A stretch of 64,000 nt of DNA from a virus, in IMG/VR virus record IMGVR_UViG_3300035670_000114, positions 22,867 through 86,866 of that record. One strand, given 5' to 3'. This document shows positions 39,674 through 47,830 of the stretch, one piece after another. Position 1 is the first letter of the stretch. Every line of letters starts with the position of its first letter. A model generated the notes under the pieces. The model searched no databases. It was not told where the DNA came from and saw only the letters and a list, made by a program, of their open reading frames with translations. Both the position numbers and the translations under genes were made by a program.

Positions 39674-39931
39674 GTGAAAATCTACTGCTTGTTTGCCCAG
39701 CAAAGATGTCACTACCAGAACGAATACGCCCCTGACCTGAGGGCCGCTATTGACGAGTATGGCAATAGCGACAATCCACGTTACCTTGATAACGAGGAAG
39801 AAAAGCTGCGCAAGGACAGCACCATCGCGTTCTGGAGGCGCATCATCATTGAAATTGATGACGCTGAGTTCGACCGACTGTTCCATCCCTCTTCAGACGT
39901 GCTCAAACCGATCAGTGTCAACCACTCTTAA
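39674..39931 (+). CDS. Small hypothetical protein
   Basis: The protein has 85 aa with a GTG start after a strong AAGGAGG. N-terminal CLFAQQRCHYQNEYAPDLRA, then acidic helices. No domain is recognised. Confidence 0.55.
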   Translation: MKIYCLFAQQRCHYQNEYAPDLRAAIDEYGNSDNPRYLDNEEEKLRKDSTIAFWRRIIIEIDDAEFDRLFHPSSDVLKPISVNHS

Positions 39932-39947
39932 AAGAAAAAAGACATCA

Positions 39948-40466
39948 ATGACTCAACTCCTGATTACTCCACCTATTGCGCCTTGCGCAAAATGCGGTGC
40001 GCAGGCCAAATGTGTTGATTGGTTTTACCGGGACCTGTGGCGTGTCATGTGTGACAATAATCACACATCGACCGAGGAATGCGCTACCCCGCATCGGGCA
40101 ATCTGTAAATGGAACAACAGGCAAGCCGAGTACGCAGGGCTAAAGACAGCTTCTGCCACAAGTGAAGGAGTCGCTAGTTACCCCATGAAAGAACAAGTCA
40201 CCATCTACTGCACCAAGTACGCCTTGACACGAGGCATTTTCCAATTGACTGGCCATTTATTGGAAAACGGCAAGTATTTTAGCGAGGATGCCGGCACTGG
40301 AATTGGCATTTTTTTGAACAGCAAAGAGTTCTGTTTCACAGAAGAGGAGGCCGTGTCCCAGTTCGAGCAAAAGAAGGCGGCAAAAATCGCCTCGGCTCGC
40401 GAGCAGCTCGCAAAACTGGAGGCGACTCAGCCAGTTTTCAATGATTCCCCAGGAGGGGTACGCTAA
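39948..40466 (+). CDS. Lar-like zinc-ribbon protein with extra C-terminal domain
   Basis: The protein has 172 aa from the ATG at 39948. The N-terminal 60 residues follow the Lar/restriction-alleviation pattern: PCAKCGAQAKCVDW, VMCDNNH, then HRAICKWNNRQ. The second half (QVTIYCTKYALTRGIFQLTG, FCFTEEEAVSQFEQKKAAKI) is a separate small domain with a terminal helix. Lar proteins modulate type I restriction in some phages and bacteria. One Cys pair is incomplete (C-D-N-N), so zinc binding is uncertain. Confidence 0.6.
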   Translation: MTQLLITPPIAPCAKCGAQAKCVDWFYRDLWRVMCDNNHTSTEECATPHRAICKWNNRQAEYAGLKTASATSEGVASYPMKEQVTIYCTKYALTRGIFQLTGHLLENGKYFSEDAGTGIGIFLNSKEFCFTEEEAVSQFEQKKAAKIASAREQLAKLEATQPVFNDSPGGVR

Positions 40467-40888
40467 TGGCTGAGGTCATCCTAAATGGCGGCAACCCGCT
40501 AAAAGACTGTCCAACCGACTGGGCCGAAGCCAGCAGATGGGAGGCCGAGGTGAATGGCGGGAATCAGGCATTTGAAGCCCCAATCTGGAAATGGGACTGC
40601 GGTTTTAAGCTTGACTTTGACGGACCACTGCTTCGCTTTAGTAGTCGCTTTTACCCTCCCAAGACTCATTATGGCAGCACCTGGAGTGGAACCTTGAGTG
40701 TTATCGTGCTCGGCCAAGAAATTGAAAAAAAGAACTTTGAATGTGAAACACTCGATGTACTCCGCACTCAGGTCGAAGCATTTAAGGACTCTTACGCACA
40801 AAAACTTGTCAGGGTTTTATCCCCTACCGAGGAGAGCATCGCTGTCGAACTGGATTGCGCTTCCACTACCACGAACGACCACCACTAA
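40466..40888 (+). CDS. Hypothetical protein
   Basis: The protein has 140 aa with an upstream GGAGGGG and a TAATG overlap. Beta-rich core (IWKWDCGFKLDFDGPLLRFSS, GSTWSGTLSVIVLGQEIEKK), then a helix (CETLDVLRTQVEAFKDSYAQ). No family is recognised. Confidence 0.55.
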   Translation: MAEVILNGGNPLKDCPTDWAEASRWEAEVNGGNQAFEAPIWKWDCGFKLDFDGPLLRFSSRFYPPKTHYGSTWSGTLSVIVLGQEIEKKNFECETLDVLRTQVEAFKDSYAQKLVRVLSPTEESIAVELDCASTTTNDHH

Positions 40889-40893
40889 TCACT

Positions 40894-41397
40894 ATGGCAA
40901 ACGCATCAACCGACACGTTTCGCTCTCTGTGCGCTGAACTAGCAAAGACCCTGGCCGAACACCAGCGCCAGTTAGAGGAGTTGTATCACCCTGACAACCC
41001 AAAGGCCGCTTGGCTAGACGCGGCCGCCCGACTGCTCGACCGCGCTGAGGTCGCCCTGGCCCAGTCCGAGTCAAGGGGGCCGGTAAGTCAAGAGCTACTG
41101 GATGCGTGGGAAGAATGCAAAAGCGCTGAGCCAGACCCGTCATTTCCCAAGCCGATTGTCTTCGCTCGCGCTATCCTCGCCCGCTTTGGCCACTTAACCA
41201 TCAAACCAGTACCTATCAGCGAGGGGCTACCGAAGGCCAAAGACTGCGATACACGCGGCTGGTGCTGGGTGCTGTACGGCCCCTATGCCACGTGGACGTT
41301 GGAGCCACCCCTGGACAGCAACCGGCAACCTTGCGGCTGGTCCCACTGGCTCCCCGCTACCGCCCTGCCACTGCCAGCAAGTCAGGAGGATCAATAA
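40894..41397 (+). CDS. Protein with DUF551-like C-terminal domain (copy 1)
   Basis: The protein has 167 aa from the ATG at 40894. A helical N-terminus is followed by the recurrent block ILARFGHLTIKPVPISEG, KAKDCDTRGWCWVLYG, SHWLPATALPLPA. The last part matches DUF551 (WLP-ALPLP type). Related C-termini occur at 44146, 44772 and 45730. Function of the family is unknown. Confidence 0.6.
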   Translation: MANASTDTFRSLCAELAKTLAEHQRQLEELYHPDNPKAAWLDAAARLLDRAEVALAQSESRGPVSQELLDAWEECKSAEPDPSFPKPIVFARAILARFGHLTIKPVPISEGLPKAKDCDTRGWCWVLYGPYATWTLEPPLDSNRQPCGWSHWLPATALPLPASQEDQ

Positions 41398-41399
41398 GC

Positions 41400-41651
41400 A
41401 TGGACTGCATATTTGATAATCCAATCACTTTCCAACGAGAGGTATGGGTAGATGGCAAGAAAACATGCTGGATTTCTGCGCAATTGATTGACCAAAGAGA
41501 CACCCGTTGGCGCGATCGGCTGCCTCGTGGCCCGGAAATCGAACGCCTATGGGTAGAATCGTTTTCTCCCAGAAAGTGTGACGGAGATCCAGCCGCCATG
41601 GAAGCACTAGCGACAAACAGCACAGCTAAACCCACTGGAGGAACACGCTAA
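41400..41651 (+). CDS. Small hypothetical protein
   Basis: The protein has 83 aa (FQREVWVDGKKTCWISAQLI, RGPEIERLWVESFSPRKCDG). The ATG is preceded by AGGAGG. Ends with a TAATG overlap to the next gene. Function unknown. Confidence 0.55.
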   Translation: MDCIFDNPITFQREVWVDGKKTCWISAQLIDQRDTRWRDRLPRGPEIERLWVESFSPRKCDGDPAAMEALATNSTAKPTGGTR

Positions 41652-42082
41652 TGGCCAAAACACTTTCAATACCTGCTGCACGCTTTTACCAGTCTCCGCC
41701 CTATGCTCGAATTCAGCTTGACGCGGACTCAGATGCGCTTTGCTTTATTGTCTCCAATGCCGAGGTATTCCGGCTGACTTCAGACGGAATGGAACACAAG
41801 GGGCAAGTTGTGTACGATGCCGGTGTTGCTTATCAAGAGGTCACTGCCTTCTTCGCTGCCGCAAGAAAAGCAATGAGAGAGATGACAAGGGCGGAGCTGA
41901 ATCAACGGTTTGACCAGTGGTGGTATCACGAAGGTAGTGGAATGCCTCCACTACCCGAAGAGGATCAGGAGGCGCACGTCCATCGCGTCAGCCAGATCGC
42001 CTGGCGTAACGGCGCCTATGTCGTGAGGCAGGGTCGTTCGACTGCCGAGCCGGCGCCCACTCCTTGCGGCGAGGAGGCCTAA
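41651..42082 (+). CDS. Hypothetical protein
   Basis: The protein has 143 aa with GGAGG upstream. N-terminal beta part (YARIQLDADSDALCFIVSNA), helical middle (FFAAARKAMREMTRAELNQR). No domain is recognised. Confidence 0.55.
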   Translation: MAKTLSIPAARFYQSPPYARIQLDADSDALCFIVSNAEVFRLTSDGMEHKGQVVYDAGVAYQEVTAFFAAARKAMREMTRAELNQRFDQWWYHEGSGMPPLPEEDQEAHVHRVSQIAWRNGAYVVRQGRSTAEPAPTPCGEEA

Positions 42083-42282
42083 TGAGCGTCTATCAAACAA
42101 ATCTCTGGGTTTGCGAAGTGTGTGGCAAGCATTCGGTTGCGGCTAACGAGGTTAGCCCCTATAGTGATCCTGTTGTTTTCCCACCTGAAGGCGAGAAATG
42201 GGACTACGTCGGCGAGCCGCTGCACGAGAAGCTGGCTTGCCCCGAATGCGTTGATAGGGTAAACTGTAAGCCCCTTACGTGA
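42082..42282 (+). CDS. Small zinc-ribbon-like protein
   Basis: The protein has 66 aa from the ATG at 42082 (TAATG overlap, GAGG upstream). Two Cys pairs, VCEVCGK and LACPECVDRVNC, could form a zinc ribbon. Confidence 0.55.
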   Translation: MSVYQTNLWVCEVCGKHSVAANEVSPYSDPVVFPPEGEKWDYVGEPLHEKLACPECVDRVNCKPLT

Positions 42283-42288
42283 AGACCT

Positions 42289-42807
42289 ATGACCAGGCAA
42301 CATTCCGCTGTCCCGCCGCAAAAGCTGGTAGACGAGTGGACTTCTTTGGCTAATGAAGAAGATGGCGCTGAGGTTTGGACTAAGTTTGCTACCTGGGCCT
42401 CTCAATGGGGCGCCGACCAAGAACTGGAGGCGTGCTGTGCCTGGGTTGACGAGAACACCGAGGGACTCCAGGCAGAATGCGCTGCAGCTTCGCTCCGCTC
42501 CGCTCGTCGCCCAGAACCAGCGAGCCTCAAGCAGGAAGCGCTGATTGCGTCGGCTGACCTCTCCCCCGTCGCCCAAGCCGCTTGGACTGCCTACCTCGAC
42601 CAGTCAGGGATTGATGAAACCCCTGCAGATCTTCCCGCTCTAGCCGCCGCCTTGCGAGCTATTGCTGGATCCGTTCCCCGGGTCAACCGGGGAGGCAAGT
42701 ATTATGCTGCCGGATTTCACGATGGGATTGCTTTTTCTTGTCAATTCTTGCGCGGACTAGCATCTGAGCTGGACCGTGCCTCCGCTGCCACAAATGAGGA
42801 GAACTGA
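42289..42807 (+). CDS. Hypothetical protein
   Basis: The protein has 172 aa (LVDEWTSLANEEDGAEVWTK, ELEACCAWVDENTEGLQAEC, AAALRAIAGSVPRVNRGGKY). The N-terminal DEWTSLAN...EVWTKFATWASQWGAD pattern resembles that in the gene at 48198, suggesting a shared small helical family. Confidence 0.5.
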   Translation: MTRQHSAVPPQKLVDEWTSLANEEDGAEVWTKFATWASQWGADQELEACCAWVDENTEGLQAECAAASLRSARRPEPASLKQEALIASADLSPVAQAAWTAYLDQSGIDETPADLPALAAALRAIAGSVPRVNRGGKYYAAGFHDGIAFSCQFLRGLASELDRASAATNEEN

Positions 42808-42812
42808 TCGCC

Positions 42813-42989
42813 ATGACTGTTGAGGACAGATTTACAGGCCGACTTTATGACAAACTTAGTGACTTGCTCCCTAGCCCAAATGGCAGCACCTGTGATTACT
42901 GTGGGCATTTCATAATAGACAGATGCCCCATGTGTGGGGCTCCACAATGCTGCCCTAGGTGCTGTAGAGAGGAGAACTACGATGCCTGA
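42813..42989 (+). CDS. Cys-rich mini-protein (58 aa)
   Basis: ATG at 42813 after GAGGAGA. The C-terminal 35 residues carry TCDYCGHF, DRCPMCGAPQCCPRCC, four CxxC-type pairs that could bind two zinc ions. It overlaps the next start. Confidence 0.6.
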   Translation: MTVEDRFTGRLYDKLSDLLPSPNGSTCDYCGHFIIDRCPMCGAPQCCPRCCREENYDA

Positions 42990-43209
42990 GTTTGAAAAGC
43001 TGCCAAACGGTTTTTACTGGATCAGCACCAAAAGTTATCCAGATGAACGCAGCCTAGTTCGGCTTTACACAAATCCAGGCACCGCGCAAAGGGGTGTTGG
43101 CTTCGGCATCTGGGATGGCTGTGCATTCGTACCGCTAAGTGACTTGATCGAAGATGCGGTTTTGGCGCCTGCGCTGTTGTCCGAAAGCAACACAAGTGAC
43201 CACCACTAA
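42982..43209 (+). CDS. Small hypothetical protein
   Basis: The protein has 75 aa from the ATG at 42982, which has AGAGGAGAA upstream and overlaps the previous stop. Pattern: FYWISTKSYPDERSLVRLYT, GFGIWDGCAFVPLSDLIED. Ends in SDHH. Function unknown. Confidence 0.55.
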   Translation: MPEFEKLPNGFYWISTKSYPDERSLVRLYTNPGTAQRGVGFGIWDGCAFVPLSDLIEDAVLAPALLSESNTSDHH

Positions 43210-43373
43210 TGGCTAACCTTCGCGCCGAACTTGAGCAAGCAGCTAGAGAGCTGGAGCTTGCGGAAAACGCATTGCTCTGTTCATCGTTCCACAACAGTGC
43301 AGCCCGAGCGAAATCCGCCGCCCATCGGATCCGTGCTATCCTCACCAAACCCACCACCGCAGAGATTCCGTGA
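43209..43373 (+). CDS. Small helical protein (54 aa)
   Basis: ATG at 43209 overlaps the previous stop (TAATG). One long helix pair: LRAELEQAARELELAENALL, AARAKSAAHRIRAILTKP. It ends in GTGA overlap with the next gene. Confidence 0.5.
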   Translation: MANLRAELEQAARELELAENALLCSSFHNSAARAKSAAHRIRAILTKPTTAEIP

Positions 43374-43687
43374 CCAACCTTGATGACCATGCCGAGCTCC
43401 TGGTCGAAGAGTTCGAGGAAGGCGAAAGTGTTCGTCAGGGCATTGCTCGTGTGCTGACGCGCATCACCGAAACCCTTGACAGCTACATCGACGAGGACGA
43501 GTCTGACCACGTCGTCAGGATCTCGGTTCTACAGGGCTTGATCGAAAAGCTTTCGGCTCCATCTCTTCTTGAGCGAGCTCTGGCGGGTGACCGCGCTGCT
43601 GCCCGTGAATTTCTCCAGCAGCTCGGAATGATCGACGCCGATGGCCAACTCGTAGCACCATATCGCCCCGAGGACCTCAAGGACTAG
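43370..43687 (+). CDS. Small acidic hypothetical protein
   Basis: The protein has 105 aa with a GTG start overlapping the previous stop. A TGCTATCCT motif at 43334-43342 lies 28 nt before it. Helical, acidic (ELLVEEFEEGESVRQGIARVL, TLDSYIDEDESDHVV). It is the last gene of the low-GC operon; its base composition is already back to the GC-rich type. Confidence 0.55.
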   Translation: MTNLDDHAELLVEEFEEGESVRQGIARVLTRITETLDSYIDEDESDHVVRISVLQGLIEKLSAPSLLERALAGDRAAAREFLQQLGMIDADGQLVAPYRPEDLKD

Positions 43688-43736
43688 GCGAACCGCGAGG
43701 TCTCTAGCCCCCTTGGTCCAAGGCGCTCACCCGCCG

Positions 43737-43745
43737 TGATATGAT
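43737..43745 (+). promoter_or_regulatory. Extended -10-like motif TGATATGAT
   Basis: Lies 24 nt before the ATG at 43769. Confidence 0.5.
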
Positions 43746-43768
43746 CATCCGATGCCCACCCAGCGACG

Positions 43769-44149
43769 ATGATCAATCCCTACGAGTCTTTGTGCAACTA
43801 CGACCCCAGGAACCCGGACTACGCCTGGCGAATGGATTGCTACGAAAAGGACGAAGTGCCCACCAAGGGGTCCGACTGCGCTTGCGACAACTGCTTTTAC
43901 GGCCGCACCAGTTTGGCCGAAAAGATCATCCGCCTTCGCGAGGGCCCTCCACACGACTTGGCTCAGATCGCTGATCAGGCTCTTTCGCATCTTGCATCCG
44001 CCGCCGCCAGCTCGATGGACACCACCGAGGCCGAGTCGATCATCCGCCGTGCCTTGTCTGTGGTAGCATGTGGTGAGGCCCGCAAGCCCGGGGATAATCC
44101 TCCGGCTGCGACTCCCGCGTCATCCGTCGCCAACACCCAGTCACCATGA
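43769..44149 (+). CDS. Hypothetical protein with Cys cluster
   Basis: The protein has 126 aa. SLCNYD, DCYEKDEVPTKGSDCACDNC could bind a metal. The C-terminal half is helical, then disordered. Coupled to the next gene by ATGA. Confidence 0.55.
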   Translation: MINPYESLCNYDPRNPDYAWRMDCYEKDEVPTKGSDCACDNCFYGRTSLAEKIIRLREGPPHDLAQIADQALSHLASAAASSMDTTEAESIIRRALSVVACGEARKPGDNPPAATPASSVANTQSP

Positions 44150-44775
44150 GCAGCACCAAGGACACCGCGCCTCAGCAAGCCTTTGTGACACACCCAAAAC
44201 CCCCGCTCGGACTAACGCCCCGCCACCTTGTTGACGAGCACCGTTTGGCCGACATAGACGCTGCGCTTGAGCGCTATAGCCGCGCCGGCATGGCTCCGCC
44301 TCATGAGTGGCTAGTCGAAAGGCGCTCCTTGTGTGAAAGCCTGCGGCAGCGTCGCCTCAGCGATGTCATCCCCACTCAACCTGAGCCCAAGGAACCGACA
44401 GACGAAGACCTGCGGCAGTTCCTGCGCAATCAGGATCGGATCCGATTTGAACAGGAGTCCCCGTTTGGCTCGTCTGACTACGACGGCAGTAAAGCGAGGG
44501 CAGCCCGTGTTGCAGACATTCGCGCCGCCTTGGCCCGCTGGGGCCGCCCCGCCATCAAGCCGGTGCCGGTAGGCGAAGGGATGCCGGGACCGGAGAATGT
44601 AAACGACGATGGTGAAGTATGGGTCGAAGAGCCCGCATACGATTATCCGTTGGCTGACACTGGCGATTACGACACCGAGCCCGGCAGATGGGTGCTAAGG
44701 CCGCTCTCGTCCTTTGACAAGCGCAACAACCGACGCTGGCTCCCCCACCACGCCCTTCCGCTTCCTATCAAATGA
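44146..44775 (+). CDS. Protein with DUF551-like C-terminal domain (copy 2)
   Basis: The protein has 209 aa. Helical N-terminal region, then ALARWGRPAIKPVPVGEGMP, and a WLPHHALPLP end. The central DCD/CW motif of copies 1 and 3 is replaced by DDGEVWVEEP. ATGA overlaps on both sides place it in a five-gene coupled operon. Confidence 0.58.
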   Translation: MSSTKDTAPQQAFVTHPKPPLGLTPRHLVDEHRLADIDAALERYSRAGMAPPHEWLVERRSLCESLRQRRLSDVIPTQPEPKEPTDEDLRQFLRNQDRIRFEQESPFGSSDYDGSKARAARVADIRAALARWGRPAIKPVPVGEGMPGPENVNDDGEVWVEEPAYDYPLADTGDYDTEPGRWVLRPLSSFDKRNNRRWLPHHALPLPIK

Positions 44776-45431
44776 CAGAGCTAATCACACGCCTCCCGGC
44801 ATTGGCAGAGAGAGCCGTAGACAAGGCACTGATATATGACTGCAGCGATCCTGAAGACCGCTACATCTACCGCGAACTGCAGGAGCTGCGCGAGCTGGTG
44901 CAGCAGCGGGCGGATGGGCCGACGGATGAAAAGATACTGATGACGTATCAGTATGCGGTATCTTCCAAGGTGGAAAGCATTGTTCAATCCACAGGCGGCT
45001 ATCAAGGAACATTGCGTGAACACGCAGCAGTGACATTGGCCGGCCTTCATGCCGTCCTTGCTCGGTGGGGCTGCTCCGCCATCGAGCCAGTGCCGGAGGG
45101 GCCGACGGATATGGACATAGAAGATCTGATGCGGCAGCACACCAGTAACCTTGGCGATAACCTGATTGGTGTTGCCACTCAAGATGTGCCTGCACTCATT
45201 CGCGCTGCCCTCTCTCACTGGGGTCGCCCCGCCATCGAGCCGGTGCCGCTGAGCGAGGGGCCACCCAAGGCGAAAGACTGCGACGCGGAGGGAAGGTGCT
45301 ATATCTGGGACTGGCTGTCATGCGAGTGGAGGGCCATTGAAGCTCTTAACAAGCCGTTGGATGGATGGGGTACGACGTGGTGGCTGCCCTTCCACGCCCT
45401 GCCGGCTCCCGCCAGTCAGGAGGTATCATGA
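44772..45431 (+). CDS. Protein with two ARWGxxAIEPVP repeats and DUF551-like end (copy 3)
   Basis: The protein has 219 aa. The segment VLARWGCSAIEPVPEGPTD recurs as ALSHWGRPAIEPVPLSEGPP within the same protein, so an internal duplication is likely. KAKDCDAEGRCYIWDW and WWLPFHALPAPA finish the DUF551-like domain. Coupled on both sides by ATGA. Confidence 0.6.
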   Translation: MTELITRLPALAERAVDKALIYDCSDPEDRYIYRELQELRELVQQRADGPTDEKILMTYQYAVSSKVESIVQSTGGYQGTLREHAAVTLAGLHAVLARWGCSAIEPVPEGPTDMDIEDLMRQHTSNLGDNLIGVATQDVPALIRAALSHWGRPAIEPVPLSEGPPKAKDCDAEGRCYIWDWLSCEWRAIEALNKPLDGWGTTWWLPFHALPAPASQEVS

Positions 45432-45727
45432 CCGAGCCCAGAAATGCGCTTCATGAGCTATTGCCTGACTGGGCTATTGGTCTCACTGATAGGTATTGCG
45501 TCGGTGCTCAGCTTTCTACCAGGGATGGACGCATAGTTGGTAATGCCGTGATTACTTGCAATCGTTTCCCTTGTCCCTCGCCCTGGGAGGTTGTAACCGA
45601 TGCGGGCAACATCATGAGGTTAGATGAAGATGAATTGAATGAGCTATATTGGCCACCGAAATACATCATGGCAGTCAATACATCGCCTGGCGTTCGCGCC
45701 AGGGCTACCCGAGACCCCGGATTTTGA
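45428..45727 (+). CDS. Hypothetical protein
   Basis: The protein has 99 aa from the ATG at 45428 (CAGGAGG upstream, ATGA overlap). Pattern: LLPDWAIGLTDRYCVGAQLS, NAVITCNRFPCPSPWEVVTD. Function unknown. Confidence 0.55.
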   Translation: MTEPRNALHELLPDWAIGLTDRYCVGAQLSTRDGRIVGNAVITCNRFPCPSPWEVVTDAGNIMRLDEDELNELYWPPKYIMAVNTSPGVRARATRDPGF

Positions 45728-45729
45728 CT

Positions 45730-46053
45730 ATGACTAAGCTGAACTGGCCAACAGACGAAGAACTGCTGGAGTTGGCCCAGGAATTGGACGACGTGCCGGT
45801 TCGCGCTCCATTCGCTTTTGCCCGCGCCGTCCTCGCCCGCTTCATGCCGTCCGCCGCTGCCCCAGTCTCCGTAGCCGATCGGCTACCCGACCCGATAGAC
45901 TGCACCTACCGAAACGGCGACCACTGGTGCTGGGGGCAGGAGCGCAGTGTGCTGACTGGTCATGGAGCCGCTCGCTGGACCCTCATGCGGATCAGCCGCA
46001 TTGAGGAAGAAGCCGTAGCATGGCTTCCTCACTACGCCCTCCCACTTCCATGA
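45730..46053 (+). CDS. Protein with DUF551-like C-terminal domain (copy 4)
   Basis: The protein has 107 aa from the ATG at 45730. Short helical N-terminus (TDEELLELAQELDD), then AVLARFMPSAAAPVSVADRLP, HWCWGQERS and AWLPHYALPLP. It is the most compact member of the family. Overlaps the next gene by ATGA. Confidence 0.58.
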   Translation: MTKLNWPTDEELLELAQELDDVPVRAPFAFARAVLARFMPSAAAPVSVADRLPDPIDCTYRNGDHWCWGQERSVLTGHGAARWTLMRISRIEEEAVAWLPHYALPLP

Positions 46054-46499
46054 CGAAAACCCTCAACGGCAAACGCTGGTGGACGATTGGAGTGCCATTG
46101 CGCAGCGGCGTGTGGGCCGATCAGTGTGACGGCCTGCGTGCGGCCTGGCGTGGCCCCGACCTTGCGGGTCAGGAGTTCCCTGTCTTGAGCGTTGTCGTCT
46201 ACCCTCCCGCGACTCGTCCAGCCAGTCAACGCATCGTCGGCCTCCTCGAATCCCTGCCGACTGCCGGTCTGCGCCTCTACTCGTCTGGCCTGCCTCCTAG
46301 CCCCGGGACGACGCCCTCTACCCTCGCGGCTACCCGCATCCGCAAATTCATCGACGAGTGTCGCAAGATGCGTGGCCTTGACCCGCAATGCGTTTACCGT
46401 GTTCATGCTGGCGACAGCGAGAGGGAGGCCTCGATTACGATTGACGACCTTGAGGAGCTGACCTTGTGTGTCTTGTCGGCTCAGGGGAAATGCGCGTGA
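46050..46499 (+). CDS. Hypothetical protein
   Basis: The protein has 149 aa from the ATG at 46050. Alpha/beta pattern (EFPVLSVVVYPPATRPASQR, AATRIRKFIDECRKMRGLDP). Last gene of the coupled group. No family is recognised. Confidence 0.55.
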   Translation: MTKTLNGKRWWTIGVPLRSGVWADQCDGLRAAWRGPDLAGQEFPVLSVVVYPPATRPASQRIVGLLESLPTAGLRLYSSGLPPSPGTTPSTLAATRIRKFIDECRKMRGLDPQCVYRVHAGDSEREASITIDDLEELTLCVLSAQGKCA

Positions 46500-46562
46500 T
46501 AATCGTTCTCAGTCGGCACTAGCCGTCACCTTGCATTACATCCACCTCACCCACCACCACCA

Positions 46563-46769
46563 ATGACCCGCCGCAACCTCGGTCCCCGCACCTCCGCCCT
46601 GGTAGGCCACCTGTTCACCAATGCAGTCGTCTTCCTCTGCGGAGGCATCTTCTTCCAGAACATCAGGCTAATCATCCCCTCCGCTGGCCTTGGGTACCAA
46701 CCAAGCTGGTTTGCCTTGGCGGCCTCCGTCGCCTACGCCGCCTACCATGTCAATCGCACCAGGCCCTAG
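46563..46769 (+). CDS. Small membrane protein
   Basis: The protein has 68 aa with two hydrophobic segments (HLFTNAVVFLCGGIFFQN and WFALAASVAYAAYHV). Possibly inner-membrane or superinfection-exclusion type; no family match. Confidence 0.55.
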   Translation: MTRRNLGPRTSALVGHLFTNAVVFLCGGIFFQNIRLIIPSAGLGYQPSWFALAASVAYAAYHVNRTRP

Positions 46770-46786
46770 CGGTTTCTGCCGAGCCG

Positions 46787-46795
46787 TGTTATCGT
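46787..46795 (+). promoter_or_regulatory. Extended -10-like motif TGTTATCGT
   Basis: Lies exactly 23 nt before the ATG at 46818. Confidence 0.5.
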
Positions 46796-46817
46796 TGCCG
46801 CAGCCTCCACTCTTTCC

Positions 46818-46997
46818 ATGAGCCCAACGATCCAGCAGGTCAGGCTTGAAAAAAGCTTGCTAGGTACCGCTATCGGCGGCCTGCTCAACGAATTTCATGC
46901 CAGAAACGGTTGCAGCGTGCCTCAGGTAAGGGTCCAGCTTTTCAAGACACTCGATGGCTCGTGCCGTCACGTCGTTGAAGTCGAAATCGAGCTGTAG
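46818..46997 (+). CDS. Small hypothetical protein (59 aa)
   Basis: ATG at 46818, stop at 46995. Alpha/beta miniature (VRLEKSLLGTAIGGLLNEFH, VPQVRVQLFKTLDGSCRHVV). The promoter-like motif 23 nt upstream supports it. Confidence 0.55.
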   Translation: MSPTIQQVRLEKSLLGTAIGGLLNEFHARNGCSVPQVRVQLFKTLDGSCRHVVEVEIEL

Positions 46998-47034
46998 CTC
47001 GCCCAATCACACTAGCTCACGTCCTCCCCACTCC

Positions 47035-47292
47035 ATGCAGGACTACTCCGCCCTCGACGACGCCATCTGCCGCTTCCTGGAAGCCAACGACGGCCATCCG
47101 ACCAACAACAGCGCCCTCTGCGAGATCGCTGGCAAATACGCGCCAAGCAATGTCGCCTGGCGATTGGTCGATCGCCGCATGCAAGCCATGAAGAAGTCCG
47201 GTCGGATTGCTTTTGTCGGCAGGGGGCGCAACAACCCATCCGGCCGAAGCCATGGCTGGATTGTCCGTCAACCTGGATTTACCAATGACTAG
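47035..47292 (+). CDS. Small winged-helix-like protein
   Basis: The protein has 85 aa from the ATG at 47035. YSALDDAICRFLEANDGHPT, VAWRLVDRRMQAMKKSGRIA, then FVGRGRNNPSGRSHGWIV fits helix-helix-wing. A DNA-binding regulator is possible. It overlaps the next gene by 8 nt. Confidence 0.55.
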   Translation: MQDYSALDDAICRFLEANDGHPTNNSALCEIAGKYAPSNVAWRLVDRRMQAMKKSGRIAFVGRGRNNPSGRSHGWIVRQPGFTND

Positions 47293-47830
47293 TACGACGC
47301 GCAAGATAAAGCGCGGAGCCTCGTGGTACAACCTTGGGCTTGCCCTCTGTTCATCTTTCTGCGTATCCTCCCCCTCGTGCCGGTTCAACACGGGCACCGG
47401 CCTCCGCCTTTGTTGCTCCCCTCCTGTTCCTCCGGTCATGCCTTGGGCTCCCACCGCCGCAGGCCACTTCTGTCTTGAATGTGTCTTGGATGTGCTTCTG
47501 GGGCTCAGTCCTGTAAGACATCTGCCGTGGTGTTTCCAGTTCGACTCAACGCCGCAGGGGTTCAGTTTCTGGTGGGACATTGCAGGTGGCAGGAAAGATT
47601 TCGACTGCGCTCGCCCGATCCTGCTGCATTGGGTCAGGCAAGCCTTCATCGAGTCACGCGCCGAGCGACGAGTGTTCCGCGATCTATGTGAAGACGTCCT
47701 TCGCTATTACCACGGCGAAGCCCCTTACGACTTCAGGTCGCTCAACCCGTACGATAGAGACAACGCACGCCACGACGCCTGGTCTGATATATCTCAGCGC
47801 CTGTCGTCTGCCCTGAAGGACTTTCCGTGA
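47285..47830 (+). CDS. Protein with one FGE C-terminal-like module plus Cys/Trp-rich domain
   Basis: The protein has 181 aa from the ATG at 47285. Residues about 7-43 are KIKRGASWYNLGLALC...TGTGLRLCC, the RGxSW...GxRLxC module otherwise found at 56.8-60.8 kb. A second domain follows (HFCLECVLDVLLGLSPVRHL, FSFWWDIAGGRKDFDCARPI) and a charged helical tail. The module is only about 35 residues, too short to be an FGE enzyme. Overlaps both neighbours. Confidence 0.6.
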   Translation: MTSTTRKIKRGASWYNLGLALCSSFCVSSPSCRFNTGTGLRLCCSPPVPPVMPWAPTAAGHFCLECVLDVLLGLSPVRHLPWCFQFDSTPQGFSFWWDIAGGRKDFDCARPILLHWVRQAFIESRAERRVFRDLCEDVLRYYHGEAPYDFRSLNPYDRDNARHDAWSDISQRLSSALKDFP

